The notes beneath the pieces were generated by a model that did no database searches, had not been told where the DNA came from, and worked only from the letters and a program-made list of their open reading frames with translations. From Prinsepia uniflora (lineage: Eukaryota; Streptophyta; Magnoliopsida; Rosales; Rosaceae), in the NCBI GenBank assembly GCA_032719365.1, contig CM064872.1, forward strand, positions 20,801,572-20,865,571: a stretch of 64,000 bases of DNA, read 5' to 3'. Shown one piece after another: positions 46,561 through 57,259 of the stretch. How positions within the stretch are numbered: position 1 is the stretch's first letter; each line of letters starts with the position of its first letter. The position numbers were made by a program, and so were the translations under genes.

Positions 46561-49500
46561 TTACCGTTTTAATTGTATATAGTTAATAAACTCAATGATC
46601 CCCTTCATCATAACCTCAATATCTTCTGTTTAGATGATATCATCCATATAAATTGACATTATCAAGGTCCCCTCATATTTCTTGACCTTCAAGTAGAGTG
46701 TAGCCTCACTTAGACTTCTCTGGAAACCGCATTTGGGTAGGTATGACATGATTTCTCCATACCAGGCCCTTGGTGCCTGTTTTAGACCATAAAGAGCCTT
46801 GTTCAGTTTATAGACCTTGTCTTCTTGACCTTTTAACTCCAACCCCTCAGGTTGATCTACATAAACCTCTTCCTCCAAAACACCATTCAAGAAGGTTGAC
46901 TTGACATCCAACTGGAATAACTTCCACTCTGTGTGTGCTGCTAAAGTAATCAGAGTCCTGATGGTATCCAACCTTGCAACAGGTGCAAAGGTTTCATTGA
47001 AATCAACTCCTCGTTTCTGTGTGTACTCTTTAGCAACCAATCTAGCTTTCAACTTATGGATTGATCCATCTAGGTTTAGCTTAGTCTTGTAGATCCACTT
47101 CACACCAACAACAAGTTTCTCAGATGGTCTTGGGACAAGACTCCATGTGTCATTCTTTTCTATCATCTCTAATTCAGCCTCTATGGCTTTCTGCCATGCT
47201 GTATCTTTGACTGCTTCCACATAGCTTTCAGGTTCCACTATAGCCACACTGCACCTAGTATAGATATCACTCAAACTTCTTAGCTTGATAGGGGTGTTGC
47301 TAAGTTCAGAATCAGACTCACTTTCAGGATTCACCTGATTGTCCTGATTTGATACTGGGTGATCACTGTCTATTGCAGTGACTTCCGTATCAACTTCAGA
47401 AGGCAATAGAACACTTGACTCTTCTTTTGCTTCCCAGTTCCACGTAGTTTTTTTCACTAAATGTCACTGTCCTTGATAGAACAATTTTCTTGGTTTTAAG
47501 GCAGTAGATCCTATACCCCTTTTCACAACTCCCATATCCCACAAAGATCCCTTTCTCAGCTGATGCATCCAACTTTTGTCTAAGATGATTAGGAATATGA
47601 AATTAACGAATTGAACCAAATATCCTCAAGTGTTTCACACCTGGTTTCCTTCCATTGTACACCTCAATAGGTGTTTTCTTTTTGATGGCCTGAGTAGGAC
47701 ATCTATTAAGCAGATAAACAGCTGTGTTTATAGCTTCTGCCTAGAAGACATAGGGCATCTTCTTATCATGCAACATAGCTTTAGACATTTCCACAATAGT
47801 TCTGTTTTTCCTCTCTGTAACCCCATTCTGTTGTGGAGAGTTGCCAACTGTAAGCTGCCTCTGAATTCCCAGGCCTTCACAGTAGTTCAGAAACTCATGC
47901 AAGGTGTATTCCCCACCTCTGTCACGTCTAACTTTGACTATCTTGCAGCCTGTTTGAAGTTCAACCATAGCTTTGAATTTCGTAAAAGCATTGAACACAC
48001 CTTATTTGTGTTTGAGAAAGTAAACCCAACACATTCTAGAGTAGTCATCAATGAAGGTTAGGAAGTACTTGTTTCCACTGAAAGTTTCTGTTTGTATAGG
48101 ACCACACACATCAGTGTGGATTAGTTCTAGAAACTTAGTTGACCTCCAGCCTTTGTCTCTGCCAAAAGTTTCAACATGCTGCTTTCCCATAACACAGCCT
48201 TCACATACTCCTTCCTTCTTAGATAATCCTGGCAGTCCAAATACCATATCTTCACTGACTAAGGAGGTTAGACTAGACTGGTTTAGGTGTCCAAACCAGC
48301 TGTGCCACAGCCAGGTACTACCTTCCTCAACTGCAACCTTTGCCACATGAAGGATTTCTGGAAGGATAATAGGAAACACATGTTCCCTGTCATAGAAACA
48401 CAGGCTATTTCTTGGCCCTGGTCATCGATTGTAGCTTTTCTGCCTTCAAATACTAGGTTGTATCCATGCTCCACCATTTGCCCTACACTCAGCAGATTCT
48501 CATCAAGGCCAGGTACAAACATAACTTCCTTAATCATCTTGTCACCATTCCGTGTCTTGATGACTAAAGTCCCTTTTCCCTTGGCCTCTACTAACTCTCC
48601 CGTGCCTATTTTCACCCTGCACTTCAAAGTTCTGTCCAAGTTTATCAGAGATGACTCATCTGAAGTCATGTGATTGCTACAGCCACTGTCAAGATACCAG
48701 GTATCTGGATTCCTTGAGGTTGTGGCTGAGTGACATGCATAGAACAAAGTCCCATCATTTTCTGCATGTTGAGCAATATTGACACTCTCTCTGACTCTGC
48801 AATCTTTTGCATAGTGGCCCATCTTGTTACACTATGAGCATTTCCTGGTCTTAAACCAGCAGTTGTCATAGTGCTTCTTTGAACAGATTTTGCAGGTTGG
48901 TTTAGGATCATTCTCAGGTCTGCTTTCATTTCTCTGTTGTCCAGTGTTCCCTTCCTTAGAATAGAACTCAGGTTTCTTATTCCAAGGCTTGATTCTTCAT
49001 CTAGAAAACTTCTCAGGCTTGTTTGGATTTGAAGAGGTTCCAGTATGCATGCTGGAAAATGCCTTTTCTAGTGAGTTTTTAGAGTGAATTTCTAATCTCT
49101 GATCATATGCCTTGATTGGTGCAATTAACTCTTATACATTTACTTCATCTAGATCCTTAGTTTCTTCTAGGATTGTGACAATAGGATCATATGGTTTAGT
49201 TAGACTAATGAGAATTTTCTGACCCATTCTTGATTCTTTTATAACCTTACCATATGATCTCATTTGATCTACAACAGTATACAGTCTAGACAAGTATATA
49301 TTTAGAGTTTCATTATCTTTCATCCTTATGTACTCAAAATCCCTTCTCAAACCTTGCAATTTAATTAACCTTACTTTTTGATCTCCTCAGATTTCTCTTT
49401 TCAACAAATCCCAGGCAGATTTTGAGCTTTCCTCATTTGCTATCCTGGAGAAGATTGTGTCCACCACAGATGTTTGGATGAACCCCAATTCTCTTGCATC

Positions 49501-49740
49501 TCTGATGTAATCTGCACGTGTTGGTACAGCTACTGCTCCATCAGCACCCTCTGGATCAGTGTTCAGGCCTTTGTCCACGAATTCCCACAGGTCTTGTGCT
49601 TTGAGTAAGGTTCTCATCTTAATGCTCCAGAATTCATAATTGCTTCCATCGAATATAGGAGCCCGAAGCTCACTACCTCCAGTTCCTGCCATTTCAGGTA
49701 CACAACTCCACAGTACACGCCCCAGAGCTCTCAGATCATG
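46561..49740 (-). pseudogene. Ty1/copia gag-pol remnant, truncated in RT
   Basis: Read leftwards. Gag N-terminus (MAGTGGSELRAPIFDGSNYEFW) is near 49690, followed by the UBN2-type capsid part (LRRDFEYIRMKDNETL...) at about 49360-49130. A CCHC knuckle lies near 48835 and is interrupted by TAG inside the Cys-X2-Cys pair. Protease WYLDSGCSNHMT is near 48690. The GAG-pre-integrase HH-CC region (HSWFGHLNQ, CEGCVMGKQ) is near 48300, and the integrase core (HTDVCGP, FLTFIDDYSR, RRDRGGEY, QNGVTERKNR) spans 48150-47770. RT (WIYKTKLNLDGS, ARLVAKEYTQKRGVDF, FLNGVLEEEVYV, YGLKQAPRAWY, YMDD) spans 47110-46640. It stops about 25 codons after YMDD at the short gypsy LTR (46560). RNase H and the 3' LTR are missing. 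Several stops are present. Confidence 0.93.
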
Positions 49741-49750
49741 AACCAATGTG

Positions 49751-49761
49751 CTCTAATACCA
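49751..49761 (-). other. Primer-binding site of the copia element
   Basis: The minus strand reads TGGTATTAGAG, the tRNA-iMet type with one change, two bases after the LTR terminus at 49765. Confidence 0.8.
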
Positions 49762-49764
49762 TAT

Positions 49765-50175
49765 TGGTTTCAGAGAGTTTGGTCAAGGTGATGATCGATA
49801 GAATTGAGAAGCTAGGTGATGTAGAATGACAATCAGGTAATCTTCTAACTTTCACTTGTAGCTGAAAATGATTGGTTTAGGTTAGATTAGGATTGTGTAT
49901 GTTTGTATTTGGATCAGGATTTGAATAGAATTTGAAATCGATTACAATGAGGAAAAATAGTGCTGATGAACACCAAGTGTTTGTTAAAATGCACAAGAGA
50001 GATTCTGAGTAATCTTTTAGTGCTTTCTCTATTTTTTTAGAGAGTCACACAATTTTTCATTGATTCTTGTGAATGAATTACACCTCACAAACATTCAATT
50101 TACATATCTTACGGTTTAGAATTGCTGACATCGCTCATCACACACACTACATGACTTTCTTGCTCCCTAAGGCAC

Positions 50176-50208
<33 letters not shown>

Positions 50209-50283
50209 GTTGTAACTACCTTACAACTGTCAATCTCTAATTTCTTCTAGAAACTTTATAGGTGTCCATGCACTTTTAGATCA
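49765..50283 (-). mobile_element. 5' LTR of the copia element
   Basis: The inner end (49765) reads TGG on the plus strand, next to the PBS. The outer end is placed at TTAGATCA (50283) because amidase-intron sequence follows; this boundary is uncertain since the partner LTR is lost. It includes a (CA)n microsatellite at about 50169-50203. Confidence 0.65.
50169..50203. repeat. (CA)n microsatellite in the copia LTR
   Basis: About 16 CA units with minor interruptions at the edges. Confidence 0.9.
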
Positions 50284-50363
50284 GTTGCAATGTAGCTTGA
50301 TCACTGCCCCCTGTAGTGGCAGCTTAACCTTCAATACATGGCATTGCAGCAACAGATCACTTA

Positions 50364-50722
50364 CAGTCATGAAGGCCACATCTTGTTTATTTTTCGGCTT
50401 TTTAATGCTAGAAACTTCAGGGTATTTGAGTCTTTTCGTTACTTGCCAAGCTTGTTCATTACATGAGCCAGAATTGAACACCAAACAAGATGGGTCACGC
50501 AGACCCCCATTCGTAGAAGCAACTAGCTATTTATTAGCTGTGATCAATATAGGGATGTTAAACTCCTTTTGACCCTTCAAAATCTCCAGGATCTATATAT
50601 GAACAAAAATTAAAACTATATAATTAACATCGTTAATCTATATTATACAAAGGCTTAATTAATTACCTTCGTGTTATTGAAGAAGTTGGAGTCTAGCAAC
50701 TCAAATGCACATTTAAGGGGGG
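50364..50722 (-). pseudogene. Amidase fragment, copy 3
   Basis: Two N-terminal exons remain. The segment 50722-50668 encodes FELLDSNFFNN, equivalent to the end of copy 1 exon 21419-21222. The segment 50592-50364 encodes ILEILKGQKEFNIP, an in-frame TAG, then LVASTNGGLRDPSCLVF and KRLKYPEVSSIKKPKN..DVAFMT, equivalent to copy 1 exon 21124-20900. The copia element sits in the following intron and a gypsy LTR begins about 50 bp upstream. It is about 29 kb from copies 1 and 2 and in the same orientation, so an amidase cluster predates the transposon insertions. Confidence 0.82.
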
Positions 50723-50773
50723 CAAAAATTACCACCGCGAACTATTGACCCGCACACACCAAGCTTGTCCCTC

Positions 50774-51266
50774 TGATACCGATTTTAGAGTGGGCAATTA
50801 ATCCTTGAAGACACATGCTTAATTTATGCAGGGCACATGATTAATTTATCTACCATTGATTCATTTTGCACTCATCTTATTAATTATAATCTAGAATTAA
50901 GTGTTTTCAAATTCTAAAAATAATTATGTATTGTGGGTTTTCAATGAGTCATGTGTATTTTTCCCATGAGTCATTCATACACCTTATTTATTAAAGTGTC
51001 AAACTTATTAACGAGGGATGTCCATGACTAGCCTATAAATACTCTCTCTCATTTGGAGTAAGAATCATCCAAGAATTATTCGATAAACAATTTCCTAGTG
51101 AAGAGTGTTTTTCCTATTCAAGAATTATTCAATAAACAATTTCCACTGAGTGACAAGTTGTTTAACTCTTATCTCTAAAATGGGTTTTTTAGAGTGACGA
51201 GTTTCCTATCCAAAAGTTTTCACTTGTGTTATTAATTTCCTAAAAATCTCCAATAGTCTTGTGTTA
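50774..51266 (+). mobile_element. Short gypsy LTR, copy 1
   Basis: It starts TGATACCGATTTTAGAGTGG and ends CTTGTGTTA, followed by the PBS. Length 493 bp. It contains GAGTCATGTGTAT and a CTATAAATACTC TATA-like word near 51040. Confidence 0.88.
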
Positions 51267-51269
51267 TTT

Positions 51270-51281
51270 TGGTATCAGAGC
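51270..51281 (+). other. Primer-binding site (tRNA-iMet), short gypsy copy 1
   Basis: TGGTATCAGAGC three bases after the LTR end. Confidence 0.88.
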
Positions 51282-52235
51282 TTGTCGGTCATGGCTAGGC
51301 GTCGTGGTTGTCGTCACCCTCGAAGCGATGATGGTCGTGAAGAGCGAAAACGTGATCTTCGTGGCACAGAGATGGATGATCTAAGGAGACAAGTGTAGCA
51401 ACTCCAGTAGCGTCTTAGGCGCTACGAACATTTGAAATATGATGATTTTTGTTATAGTTCAAATGATGAATTTGAAGGTTTATGCAACAAGATATATATA
51501 TATATATATATATATATATCAAAGGAAAGGACAAAGTCCATACCAATCCGAGTTTTGTGGAAATTTTAATCAAGAAAACATCACATAGTGCTCAAGTTGA
51601 GACACTAACCGGGGCATATGTCGTTCTTGATTTACCACCAAAATTTGATTCTTATTGTGAAGAAGAATGTGATAGTTGTTTTGGTGCAAGAATTGAAAAT
51701 TTTGGGGTTGATGAGATTCACAAAGCTAATGAAGAAACAAGAGTAGGTGTCTTGAAGGAAAGCTTTGAGTTGCTTAACTACATTGAAAAAAATTCTACAA
51801 GTCTCGAAGTTGGCATTGATCAAGATCTTGAAGGAGTGGTTGAAAATGAGAAAGCTATTTATGAGATTGTTGCCACTATCATGTATGTTGATTTTGTTGG
51901 CATTGATTTTTTTAGCGTGCAAATGCCCAAGAACTTGGTGGATCTAGTTAATGAATTGAAAATTGGTGAGAAGAAATTTTTTAACACACATATAAAGGAG
52001 TTATGTACTTCTGCAGGAAGAAAATATTCCAAATATCTCTATGTTTGGAATGGATGATTTTAGTATCAAAACAAAGGGGTAAATTTTTTAATTTTCTTCA
52101 ATGAAGAAACTGCATACAAGATTGAGCTTCCAAGGGACTATGGCATGTTGTGTTCAACGTTGCGGATCACACTCTGTATCATGGTGAAGAAAACGATGGG
52201 AACCCAAGGACGAGGTGTCACGCAGCGGACGCGTT
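51282..52235 (+). pseudogene. Internal region of a deleted short gypsy element
   Basis: The leader MARRRGCRHPRSDDGREERK near 51292 matches the leader of copy 2 (52752) and the gag leader at 42120. A TAG stops it near 51398. After an (AT)n run (about 51488-51520), an open frame to 52057 encodes 190 residues with LTGAYVVLDLPPKFDSYCEEE and an acidic, Glu-rich middle. I do not recognise this protein. It replaces capsid, protease and RT, so the element is either non-autonomous or heavily deleted. The 3' end (CCAAGGACGAGGTGTCAC near 52205) resembles gypsy 3' internal ends. Confidence 0.55.
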
Positions 52236-52727
52236 TGATACCGATTTTAGAGTGGGCAATTAATCCTTGAAGACACATGGTTAATTCATCCAAGGCACAT
52301 AGTTATTTTATCTACCCTTGATTCCTTGGTGCATTCATCCTATTTAAAAGCCTAGAATTAAGTGTTTTCAAGTTCAAAGAATAATTATATATTGTGGGTT
52401 TTTAATGAGTCATGTGTATGTTTCCCATGAGTCATTCATGCACCTTATTTATTAAAGAGTCAAACCTATTCATGAGGAATGTCCATGACTAGCCTGTAAC
52501 AATCCCTCTCATTTGGAGGAAGGAATCATCCAAGAATTATTTGATAAATAATTTTTTTAGTGAAGATTGTTATTCCTAATTATCTTCTCTTATCTCTTTG
52601 GTGGATTCCATTGAGTGGCGAGTTGTTTAACTCTTATCTATAAGGTGAATTCTTTAGAGTGGCGAGTTTCCTATCCAAGAGTGTTTACTTGTGTTATCTC
52701 CTAAAAATTTCCATTAATCCCGTGTCA
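52236..52727 (+). mobile_element. Short gypsy LTR, copy 2 (middle LTR)
   Basis: It starts TGATACCGATTTTAGAGTGG and ends CCCGTGTCA, 492 bp. It is followed by a second PBS (52731-52742) and gag leader, so it acts as both the 3' LTR of 50774-52235 and the 5' LTR of the next internal region. Confidence 0.88.
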
Positions 52728-52730
52728 TTT

Positions 52731-52742
52731 TGGTATCAGAGC
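52731..52742 (+). other. Primer-binding site (tRNA-iMet), short gypsy copy 2
   Basis: TGGTATCAGAGC after the LTR end at 52727. Confidence 0.88.
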
Positions 52743-52805
52743 TTATCGATCATGGCTAGGCTTCGTGGTCATCGTCACCTTCGAAGCGATGATGGTCGTG
52801 AAGAG

Positions 52806-55805
52806 TGTAACGACCCCGTCCCGGAAACCAGGATTAGATTAGAGGTTAATGACAGATTAGTGAAGTTAATCGGTGATTAGTTGGATGCTTTCAGACGGAC
52901 GGTGAGAAATTACGATTTTGCCCCTGGAATTGGACGAACAGTTGACTTTTGGTTCGAGCAGTCAACCTGAGTTTGACCGAAGACAGTGACGTATTTCGGG
53001 ACGTCACGAGTTCATAGACAGGTGACACGTCCAATTCTGACATTCGAGGAAAAAGTTATGACATTCGGGGAAAAAGTTATGACATTCGGAAGTTCAAGGG
53101 TAATTTAGTAATTTGGTTGAAAAGGGGCAATTTGTTGACTTTTCAAACGATATGTACTTTTCACATAATTCGAGGACCGTTACGTAGGTCTCGATGCCCT
53201 GAGTCCAACGACAAGCGGCACGCTGTCATTGGACTTTGGACGGTTCGAATATTGGTCTAAATAGACGAAGGGTAAAATGGTAATTTTCCATTCAAGGGCA
53301 TTTTAGTCAATTGACTTGCATTGGGATTGGTTCCCAGTGATCAGGGGACACTTGGCTGTTCTGGGGAGTTCTGACCACAGAGAAGTGGACACCTGTCCTT
53401 GTTTGGATGGTGGTAGACCTTGTACAAGTTGCTTGAGAGACGATTTAAACGGGTTAAATGTTTGTGCACAGTTTGAGCAGAAACCAGAAAACAGAGAGGA
53501 CCCAACCCAGAATTTCCCTCCAAATCTCAATAATTGGAGAACTCTTGTGAAACAAATGAGTTAAGGGAGGTTAGAGGAAGGTGAGACGAGTGGGTTGGTG
53601 CTGGTACGGTGGCTCACGGCGGCGTGAGGAGATGGAGAACTCGTGAAACCGTGAGTCCTCTGTTTCAGTTCGAGATGGTGGAATCAAATTACAGGGCTAC
53701 ATAGCACAACTGACTAATTGGCTGATGCTTCTGGGGTGTTTAGGAGTTGTTTAGACCTGGAATGGTGGCTCGCCGTGGACGGTGGCCGTGAAACTGACGA
53801 GGTAAGGTCGTGTAATTAAAAAATGAAACTTCTTACTGCAGTAATTGTTGATCAAATTAATGAATGGTATGATGTTCAGGACATTTATAGAAATCGATCG
53901 AGCTTGAGACACTAACCAGAGACGGTCTGTACTGGTCAGAGGCAAGGAAGAACAAACAGGTTTTGAATGAGGACTTGAGGAGGTAATATTCAGGTCATTA
54001 AGTCGTGTTTTAATTAGCTAAATTGATTAGGCAGAATGGGACGAAGCTACTAGGACAAATGGAACTGAAAATCATGGAAAAACAAGGGAAAACCGTGAGC
54101 GCCGGTTCAAGATTGGACCAGATTTGCAGACCGGTCGACTTGAGGAAGACGATGAACAGTGCTGAGGCGCGTGGCTCCCACGCCCAGCCCCTTTGGGAAG
54201 CGCGTAAGGGTGCGTGGCACTATTCATGGGGAAGTTGTCAACACGACTTTTTATTGTATCGATGTAACGAACATTTTAAGACTAGTTTCGAGTCGATCAG
54301 ACATCATCTCGATATGTTTCGGGATGTTCAAAGGTTTTAGGGCTCGGTTTAAAATAGTTAAAAATTTGGAAAAAATTACGGGGCTTTAGTATGAACATTG
54401 TGAAGTAGTTAGTGACCTTATTATGGGATTTGAACATGTTCAGGAAAGTCGGTGATAATGGATTTGCCGGGAACGTCGTAAGTGAATGCGTATCGAGGCA
54501 GCGGCGTAAATGGTATGTGAGTGGACTTTGCTTTCAACTTATGATGCATGCATAAATGTTTTAGATGTTTTCTATACGTGATTCTATGATTAGGATAATG
54601 AATCGAGATATTTACGGAAGTACACGTTTTACGAGATATGATTTTATGCTGTGTTTTGATAAAGGTTTCGATACTATGATTTTGGGATTTTAAATATGAT
54701 TTGATTTCAATGATTTAAAAAGGATTTTGGAAAAGTGATTTCAGTCTTGAAGTTCAGTTCATAAAAGTGGTTTCGATAAACGTGATTTCAGATTTTGGAA
54801 ACGGATTTCAGGATGATGATTCTGGATTCGGTTTTGGAACTTGAAAGTGGATTTTTGGATTTGGGTTCGGAAAGCTTATTTCGGATGCTAGCTTACGAAA
54901 TAATGGTTTCGGATTCGGATTTGGAAATGGATGATGGATATGATTCTGGATTTGGATTTGGGATGCTGAATTCGGATTCGGCTTGGAATTCGAAATGGTG
55001 ATGTCGAATTCGGATTTGGACATGGATTCGGAAATGGTTTTAAAATGGTTTTGGATTGGATTTACTGGATATGGTTATTGGTTTTAAAGACCCGGATATG
55101 ATTATGACGGGGGAGGGCTCGGATTGGGTTTAAAGACCCGGATTGAGTTTAAAGACTCGGGAGTTTAAAGACTCGGATATTGTGATTTCCCCCGTAGGCC
55201 TATTAAGTTTAAAGACTCGGGAGTTTAAAGACTCGGATAGATCCAGCAGGTTCGATGGATTGAAATAGGTTTCAAAAGTGATTTCAAATGTGTTTTGGAT
55301 TTTGATGATACCATGATGGTTTTCAATAATGGTTTTCCGATGTTGTGGGAAATGACCCTGGATGTTTTGGATTTTGATGGGTTTGGGCTGAGGCCCGAGA
55401 TTTGAGAAAAAGAAATAAGTTCGGTTTTCGTGATTGAATATGAAATGGGTTTATTATGCATGCATTGGTTTTTAAAAGGAGGGTATAATTGTCTTTTCTA
55501 ATAAACTGTTTTATAACTTATCTTTTATTTTCGTCCACTCACAGTCTTTTATGTTTTCGATACCTCCAGGTTTGATGTGGTGCGGGCTGTGGTTAGAGAG
55601 ACGGAGACATCACACATGCGATCCACAGTAGATTCTGCGCGCTCTGGGAAGTCCGGTAGTTGTGGAAGGTTCGAATTGGGAATCCCTTGTTCGGCTTATG
55701 TGTTACATGGAGGCTGGACGTCGGCTTAGCCTTCGTGTCACGTGTAAGTTAGACGGGAGCATGACTTAGCCCATAATCCCGGGGGATTGAGGGTGGGTCA
55801 TGTCA
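52806..55805 (+). mobile_element. Solo LTR of the dominant family inside the short gypsy gag
   Basis: It starts TGTAACGACCCCGTCCC and ends GGGTGGGTCATGTCA, 3000 bp, with perfect duplications AAGAG (52801-52805 and 55806-55810). The bZIP dyad is at 52986-53007. The GC-rich block is at about 54152-54215. The intron-like module is 54517-55569. A GAGTTTAAAGACTC array lies at about 55085-55240. The long-type terminal hairpin lies at about 55686-55756. Confidence 0.95.
54517..55569 (+). other. Intron-like module of solo LTR 52806-55805
   Basis: Donor decamer 54517-54526, partner decamer 55533-55542, acceptor ACCTCCAG ending at 55569, length 1053 nt. Confidence 0.55.
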
Positions 55806-56275
55806 AAGAGTGTGAACGTGATCTTCGTGACATATAGATGGGTGATCTCAGAAGGCAAGTGCAGAAACTCTAGCAGTGTTCGAGCGCTTCAAACCTCTGG
55901 AACATGATGTTCGTCATGATTTAGATGATGAATATGAGGGTACCAATCCATTTGGTCATGGGCTGGCATTAAGTGATGAGTCTATATCTAGGCGTCATCG
56001 AAGAAATCACCTGCACCGGAAAAAATTTGACGTGAAGGTTGATATTCTGGAGTTCGAGGGAAAGATGTAACCAGAAGGATTCATTGATTGGATCAACACG
56101 ATGGAGTGGATCTTTGATTACAAAGATGTGGAAGAAGATCATAAAGTGAAGTTAGCTGCTTTAAAGTTGAAAAAACATGCTTCAATTTGGTGGGATCATT
56201 TGAAGAAGTGGCGTGCTCAAGATGGCAAGAAGCTCATAGCGACATGGGAAAAGATGAGTGTTGACATTATATTGG

Positions 56276-56760
56276 ACCGAGTAACGGACTTGTTAAACAC
56301 TACATTGGACCAAGTAATAAGCCCTTCTATAAGGCTTTGAAGATCGCATAAGGCTCACCATCGAGGTCCACTGTCAAGGCTCATCTCGAAGGCCCATCAC
56401 CAATGACCATATCCGGGTCCCACCACCTTAACCTAATATTACCTATATAAGGAGTACTATCACCCTCATTTGAGGGATCCCTACTCTCTCACTAGAGAAA
56501 CCTCTCTCTCTAGACTTTAGAGTTCTCACCTCTCTCTACATTTACTTTCTCTCTCTAAAACCTCTAACCATATTGTATCATATACACAAATACTATTATA
56601 CTAATGAGAATGAGATAACACTGTGGACGTAACTCGATTTAAGTGAACCACATACATGCTTGTGTTCTTGGGTGCGTGTGGTCTTCCTACTTTTAAGTAG
56701 GAACATTTTATGCTTTAATAGTTTGGAGCCGTATGTAGGAATCGTAACAAAAAATTATGT
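56276..56760 (+). mobile_element. LTR-like remnant of another retroelement
   Basis: The stretch has a TATA-like CTATATAAGGAGT near 56450, CT-rich leader sequence at 56480-56560, and the phrase GTGGACGTAACTCG..GAACCACATACATGCTTGTGTTC near 56622-56672, which is common in the R/U5 part of plant LTRs. No ends or duplications were identified. Confidence 0.4.
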
Positions 56761-56829
56761 CGGTTCTCACTCTTCCTCACACTGCAGAACCTAAAAACTC
56801 AAGAATTCCAGGCACCTACTAAAAATCTG

Positions 56830-57055
56830 CTATGATCTTCCAAGAATTTTTCTCCGTTCTAAGAAAATTTTCACTCTTCCGAGAATTTTTTTCTTTCTTC
56901 CGAGTATTTTTTTTCTCTTAAGAGATTTTTTCTCTCTTCCGGGAAATTTCACTCTTCCGAGAATTTTTTCTCTCTTCCGACATTTTTTCTCCCTTCCGGG
57001 AAGTTCTCTCGCTTCTCGAATTTTTCTCTCTTCCGAGAATCTTTCATGTCACCAA
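56830..57055. repeat. Degenerate tandem repeat, unit about 20 bp
   Basis: About ten copies of a T-rich unit of the form TTTTTCTCTCTTCCGAGAA with varying T-run length. No coding capacity. Confidence 0.75.
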
Positions 57056-57259
57056 AAACACTCACATATGCAACTTGGCAGGGTGGGGGACATGGTAGTC
57101 CCTCCCAATGTGAATACAATCTCCCTCTCAACTGCATGCCCACTCTAGGTTGTTATATATATGCATAAAATATATGGGCAGCGGACAATATAGAGGCAGA
57201 GTCAATTACGCGGCACTGCACTTCCCACCACATAATTATATATATATATATATATATAT

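Larger units (their letters stand above)
52752..56340 (+). pseudogene. Short gypsy gag remnant, split by a solo LTR
   Basis: The leader (52752-52805) and the capsid part (55811-56340) are one reading region interrupted by the LTR 52806-55805. The second part encodes HRRNHLHRKKFDVKVDILEFEGKM, a TAA stop, then PEGFIDWINTMEWIFDYKDVEEDHKVK, KKHASIWWDHLKKW and TWEKMS before homology ends near 56275. Protease and RT are absent. It is the same family as the remnant at 41465-42120. Confidence 0.8.

Noticed and set aside
54795..55001. Plus-strand ORF rich in Asp, Gly and Phe
   Set aside because: Translation of GGATTCGG-type words inside the LTR; mirrored ORF on the other strand has the same low complexity.
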